NCBI GenBank assembly: GCA_014728115.1
Contig: WJME01000306.1
Span: 1-55,323 of the forward strand
DNA length: 55,323 bases
Direction: 5' to 3'
Source of the DNA: Candidatus Zhuqueibacterota bacterium
Lineage (GTDB): Bacteria; Zhuqueibacterota; Zhuqueibacteria; Residuimicrobiales; Oceaniaggregativiventaceae
Shown: positions 51,810-55,323 of the stretch, piece after piece
Layout of the letters: the number at the start of each line of letters is the position of its first letter
Numbering within the stretch: the stretch's first letter is position 1
Program-made: the position numbers and the translations under genes
Notes under the pieces: model-generated
Told to the model about the DNA's origin: nothing
The model's database searches: none
Seen by the model: the letters and a program-made list of their open reading frames with translations, nothing else

Positions 51810-53765
51810 ATGATCAGGTTTTTAAATAAAATATTTATACTTATATTTTGTTTGTCCGGTTCAATATGGGCTGCCAATCCACAGTATGGTGGCTTGCGGG
51901 ATATCTTTGATCTGCCGGTAGGAGCCAATGCCATGGCTATGGGCGGTGCCTTTGTGGCCACGGTGGATGATCCGTTTGCTCTTTATTGGAATCCGGCAGC
52001 CCTTACAAGGGTACCTAAAATTTCATTGGCACTATATATGAGCAATTTACCCACTGACGGACAATACAATTATGCTGCATATGCGCATCCAACTCTATTT
52101 ATGGGCACTTTTTCGACCGGAATTATGCAAATAACCACCGATGATATACGCACGACCTCTGATGATGGCAGCTTTACCGGAAACCTAAATTATGGCCGAA
52201 CCCTTTTTCTGTTTGGATATGGTATTGAACCCCTGTCCTGGTTGTCTGGTGGCGCAACGTTGAAAATCGAACGAGCGGTTTTTCCGGGCTATGACGACCC
52301 GCAAACAGGCTCTGCTACCAGTCTGACAGAGTCGTCTGTAGGAATGGATGTGGGCTTGCTATTTACTTCACAATTTAATAATTTACTTCTCCGTAATTCG
52401 ACGCTGGGATTAAATTTACAGAATGGTCTGCGTCGGTCCATGCGTGTTTTTGAACAACGCGAGAATATGCCGATGAATCTTCGTATAGGATTGGCCCGGG
52501 ACTTTATCCCGGAAAGCGAAAACAGATTGCGGATGGCATTTGAAATAGAAAAACACGAAAAATCGAGTGTCCCCACCCGTTTTCACCTCGGCGCCGAGTA
52601 TTCCTGGCGGGATATCGCCTTTCTTCGTATGGGACTATGGGATGGACAGCTTACCTATGGAGGCGGATTAAAATTTATCGGTATGCAGCTTGATTACTCT
52701 TATTGGAGTACAAAAGAAGCCGAACTACAAAACAGTCATCGAATATCTCTGGTTTTTAGTCTCGGTAAATCCATCGAGGAGCGCCTGCAGGATGCAGAAT
52801 ATCGCCGAATGCAAGAACTTGAAAAAGAGTTAAAGCGCCAACAAGAATTTGAAGAAAAACAAAAAATCAACGAGGCACGCACAAAAGCCAAACAAGCCTT
52901 TGAACTGGGAAATTTAATTCAGGCCAGAATTCAGGTGTACAAGGCCCTGGCGTTCGATGAGCCCGGAAATAGCCCCGAGTTTGCACAGGATCGCATGCTT
53001 TTGGATCAAATAGAAGAAAAATTAGAAGAACAGCGCCGTGCAGAGGAAGAAAAAGCCAGGGAAAGAAGTGAAGCAGAACTCAGGCGGCAACAAAAAGCCG
53101 ACCAAATCAGAGAACACTGGAACCAGGCTCAGGCTTATTACCAGGACGAGAACTATCCGGCAGCCATCGCAGAAGCAGAAAAAGCATTGGAATTGGATCC
53201 CGAGCGCAAGGATATTCAGAATCTAAAAGAGCTTGCCGAAAACGACCGTAAAGAAAAAATCTATGAATTGGTCGAAACCGGAAGAAATCTGGGCAAACAG
53301 GGCCGAAATACTGAAGCCATCGATTATTATGCAGAAGCGAAATTGCTGGCGCAGGGAAATTCCTCTCTGGAGTCTTTTCTGCAAAATCAAATAGAACAGT
53401 TACGCCGTTCTCTGGATTATGAGGATCTCTTGCGACGTGCTATGATTGCTGAAAATAGTAAAAACTGGAATCAGGCTGTTCAACTATATAAAGAAGCTCT
53501 TCAGATCGTGCCCAACAATGAGGCCTTGAAGGAAAAATACGACCAGGCATACGCTCGTGCCAATGCCGTGAATGAGGATCTGTTACCGGAAGCACAGGCC
53601 TTATATTCACAAGGTTCACAAGCCTTTCTCAGCGGTGATTATGAACAGGCACTACAATTATACCAGCGCGCCTTAAAGATTCAACCGTATAATTCACTGC
53701 TATTAAAATCAATTGATGTCACCAAAGCAAAAATTAACGAACGATCCACCGTCGAAAATCGTTAA
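51810..53765 (+). CDS. PorV/UPF0164-like outer-membrane barrel fused to TPR domain
   Basis: The product has 651 residues from ATG 51810 (AAGAAAG upstream; a TTG at 51804 is an alternative). A signal peptide ends at SIWAA. A beta-barrel region (about 25-325) follows, opening with LPVGANAMAMGGAFVATVDD and then LYWNPAALTRV, the classic N-terminal motif of PorV/PorQ and FadL-like proteins. A charged coiled coil (about 325-375) leads into periplasmic TPRs (EHWNQAQAYYQDENYPAAIA, NTEAIDYYAEAKLLA, KNWNQAVQLYKEALQIVP, GDYEQALQLYQRALKIQPY). It starts 11 bases after the giant gene, so it is a plausible export or anchoring partner for it. The fusion with TPRs is notable. Confidence 0.8.
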   Translation: MIRFLNKIFILIFCLSGSIWAANPQYGGLRDIFDLPVGANAMAMGGAFVATVDDPFALYWNPAALTRVPKISLALYMSNLPTDGQYNYAAYAHPTLFMGTFSTGIMQITTDDIRTTSDDGSFTGNLNYGRTLFLFGYGIEPLSWLSGGATLKIERAVFPGYDDPQTGSATSLTESSVGMDVGLLFTSQFNNLLLRNSTLGLNLQNGLRRSMRVFEQRENMPMNLRIGLARDFIPESENRLRMAFEIEKHEKSSVPTRFHLGAEYSWRDIAFLRMGLWDGQLTYGGGLKFIGMQLDYSYWSTKEAELQNSHRISLVFSLGKSIEERLQDAEYRRMQELEKELKRQQEFEEKQKINEARTKAKQAFELGNLIQARIQVYKALAFDEPGNSPEFAQDRMLLDQIEEKLEEQRRAEEEKARERSEAELRRQQKADQIREHWNQAQAYYQDENYPAAIAEAEKALELDPERKDIQNLKELAENDRKEKIYELVETGRNLGKQGRNTEAIDYYAEAKLLAQGNSSLESFLQNQIEQLRRSLDYEDLLRRAMIAENSKNWNQAVQLYKEALQIVPNNEALKEKYDQAYARANAVNEDLLPEAQALYSQGSQAFLSGDYEQALQLYQRALKIQPYNSLLLKSIDVTKAKINERSTVENR

Positions 53766-53784
53766 CAAATAGGATCACACAGCA

Positions 53785-55323
53785 GTGTTTAAAAGCGTCA
53801 CAAAAGAGCAACTCAAGGTTCCTGCCAGGATAGAATTCCTTGGGGAATTGCGCGACTTTGTCACCAAAGTCGGTAAACGACATGGGTTTTCTGACAGTGT
53901 GATCAATGCCTTCAAACTCTCTATTGATGAAGCTGCAACCAATATCATCAAACATGCTTATAGAGACTGGGATGGGGATATCACCATCCGGGCAATTATC
54001 AAAAAGGATGCCTTGACCATTGTTTTGCTCGATCAAGGCAAATATTTTGATCCCAGAACGGTCAATGATCCTGATTTGAAGAGATATGTTGAAATCGGGA
54101 AAAAGGGCGGGCTGGGCATATTTATCATGCGCCGGTTGCTCGATGAGATCGACTATCGCAAAACCGAAGAGGGTAATGAGCTCTGGCTGACAAAATTTCG
54201 CGATATTTCTGTAAAAAGACGTTTTACCCTTCCCACCATCCCGGTTAATCTCAAAGTAAAATACTGGTTTGTTGCCACACTGGTATGGACTGCTATCATT
54301 ATATCTGCTTATTTTTTCTTTTTTTTTCAGCAAAGAGGAATAGTCCTTGGGGATTATATTGAGCAGGGAAGAAAAGCATGCTCTTATCTTTCCAGCGAGA
54401 TTCAGAACAGTTTCGATGATCTTCCAACCGTGCTAAAGGAAGAACTGCTCACCAAAGGAAGCGTTGATCTCGAACTTATTGCTGCCGCTTCAGATCCCAT
54501 TCAATCCCTACAAATGTCAGAACATAATGAACTCTTGGTCAATGCCTTTGTTGTGGATAACTTTGGAAATGTGCTTGGAAGCTCCAATCATCAATACTTG
54601 CGTGTTGCTACCGGTGATTATTCCCTGCCGGAAAACGCACATATCTTTTCAGACAATGTATATACATATCCTCTCGACAACGGAATGCGTGTTCTGGATA
54701 TTATCTATCCGGTTAAAAACGAACAGGATCAGATTCTGTGTAAAGTCCATTTCCAGATGAGCTATGATCGCATCTATGCCGAGATAAAGTCGGTCAGATT
54801 TGACTATCTAAAGTTAGCTGCTTTGGCGTGGCTGGCCGGCCTTTTGGGATTGTTTTTGCTCATTTATCTCATGATGAATCCATTTCGTCGTCTTGCCGAG
54901 TGGGTCAAGCAATTGGGCCAACCAGGGTCTGTCGATGAGATGGATATCGATGCAAGCTCTGAAGTCGGAGAAATTGCCAAAGCCTTTAGCGATATCACGA
55001 ACAAATTGCGCGTATCTCAGGAAAATCTGGCGGAACAAGAGCGATTGCAAAAAGAAATGCAAGTGGCTCAGGAAATTCAGCAAACGCTTTTGCCGTCAGA
55101 GTTTCCCGAAATCGAAGGATATGAACTCTCTTCCTTTTATGAAGCCGCCAAAGAAGTGGGGGGCGATTATTTTGATTTTGTCGAGGTCGATAAAGATACT
55201 CTGGGAATCGTCGTCGGTGATGTCTCCGGCAAGGGGGTGCCCGGTTCATTGGTCATGACCATGATTCGTACCGCGCTGAGAACAGAAGCCAGGGGCGTCA
55301 AGGATGCTGCAGATGTCCTGGCC
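53785..55323 (+). CDS. RsbW-like kinase domain / membrane sensor / RsbU-like PP2C phosphatase (cut by window edge)
   Basis: A GTG at 53785 (AGGA 10 bases upstream) opens 513 codons that remain open to the window end. Domain order: an RsbW-type HATPase (about 10-140) with N box DEAATNIIKHAY, LLDQGKYFDP and KKGGLGIFIMRRLLDEI. TM1 is near 158-182 and is followed by an extracytoplasmic domain of about 155 residues. TM2 is near 341-363 with a HAMP-like linker, and a SpoIIE/PP2C phosphatase begins near 430 with VAQEIQQTLLP, VGGDYFDF and VGDVSGKGVPGS (Mg-binding Asp/Gly). Such domains normally sit in separate partner-switching proteins. Together they suggest a membrane receptor that both phosphorylates and dephosphorylates an anti-anti-sigma-like (STAS) protein. 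The C-terminus is missing. Confidence 0.85.
   Translation, partial: MFKSVTKEQLKVPARIEFLGELRDFVTKVGKRHGFSDSVINAFKLSIDEAATNIIKHAYRDWDGDITIRAIIKKDALTIVLLDQGKYFDPRTVNDPDLKRYVEIGKKGGLGIFIMRRLLDEIDYRKTEEGNELWLTKFRDISVKRRFTLPTIPVNLKVKYWFVATLVWTAIIISAYFFFFFQQRGIVLGDYIEQGRKACSYLSSEIQNSFDDLPTVLKEELLTKGSVDLELIAAASDPIQSLQMSEHNELLVNAFVVDNFGNVLGSSNHQYLRVATGDYSLPENAHIFSDNVYTYPLDNGMRVLDIIYPVKNEQDQILCKVHFQMSYDRIYAEIKSVRFDYLKLAALAWLAGLLGLFLLIYLMMNPFRRLAEWVKQLGQPGSVDEMDIDASSEVGEIAKAFSDITNKLRVSQENLAEQERLQKEMQVAQEIQQTLLPSEFPEIEGYELSSFYEAAKEVGGDYFDFVEVDKDTLGIVVGDVSGKGVPGSLVMTMIRTALRTEARGVKDAADVLA

Noticed and set aside
53734..54333. A 199-codon minus-strand frame opposite the start of the kinase/phosphatase gene
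   Set aside because: It is antisense to the clear HATPase domain, has no family features and all neighbouring genes run on the plus strand. The plus-strand frame starting at GTG 53785 explains the region.
1..55323. tRNA/rRNA genes, CRISPR arrays, insertion sequences or phage genes
   Set aside because: Reading the intergenic gaps showed no cloverleaf-like segments, spaced direct repeats, transposase motifs or terminal inverted repeats. The region is conserved chromosomal core plus lineage-specific envelope genes.

Overview
The window spans the chromosomal replication origin of a diderm (Gram-negative-type) bacterium. Everything left of dnaA is on the minus strand (gyrB, dciA, recF, dnaN, dnaA). 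Everything right of it, about 50 kb, is on the plus strand. That divergence, DnaA boxes on both sides of dnaA and the order rpmH-rnpA-yidD-yidC-mnmE-mnmG-rsmG place oriC at roughly 2.9-5.1 kb. Base composition looks like mid-40s % GC by eye. Outer-membrane biogenesis proteins (a SurA and two PpiC-type lipoproteins), a PorV-like barrel and a huge secreted protein ending in a FlgD-like/sorting-type Ig domain suggest a lineage in or near the FCB group (Calditrichota, KSB1 or Marinimicrobia-like). This is an inference from gene content; no marker phylogeny was possible.

Layout. (1) 1-5.1 kb: gyrB (partial), dciA, recF, dnaN, dnaA and a bipartite-looking origin. (2) 5.1-12.2 kb: ribosomal protein L34, RNase P protein, membrane insertion (YidD, YidC), tRNA U34 modification (MnmE, MnmG) and RsmG. 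A 663-bp gene-free stretch lies between mnmG and rsmG. Two parS-like sites sit at its left edge and one at its right, but no parAB is here. (3) 12.2-30.2 kb: murQ, mfd, then eleven tightly packed genes: two PpiC-type lipoproteins, SurA, a DUF4159 protein, a large DUF4175-like membrane/coiled-coil protein, a secreted TPR protein, an exported protein of the family often named 'asparagine synthetase B', YjbQ, a methyltransferase, FtsE and FtsX. (4) 30.2-36.3 kb: hrcA-grpE-dnaJ behind a sigma-70-like promoter without CIRCE, followed by a ComEA-like HhH protein, a pseudopilin-like protein, a PilM-like protein and a PilN/PilO-like protein. (5) 36.4-40.8 kb: rsmD, coaD, pta, an aspartate aminotransferase-type enzyme and a TPR protein. 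(6) 41.0-55.3 kb: an exported Ig-like protein, a 50-residue exported mini-protein missed by simple ORF length cut-offs, a 3387-residue multi-Ig secreted protein, a PorV-like barrel fused to TPRs, and the start of a membrane protein carrying an RsbW-like kinase domain and an RsbU-like phosphatase domain in one chain.

Most interesting points: parS sites at the origin without parAB; the ComEA/pilin-like/PilM/PilNO cassette directly behind the chaperone genes; the envelope operon from the PpiC proteins to FtsEX; the chain of overlapping exported genes leading into the giant Ig protein; and the RsbW-RsbU fusion. No tRNA, rRNA, CRISPR array, insertion sequence or phage gene was seen.
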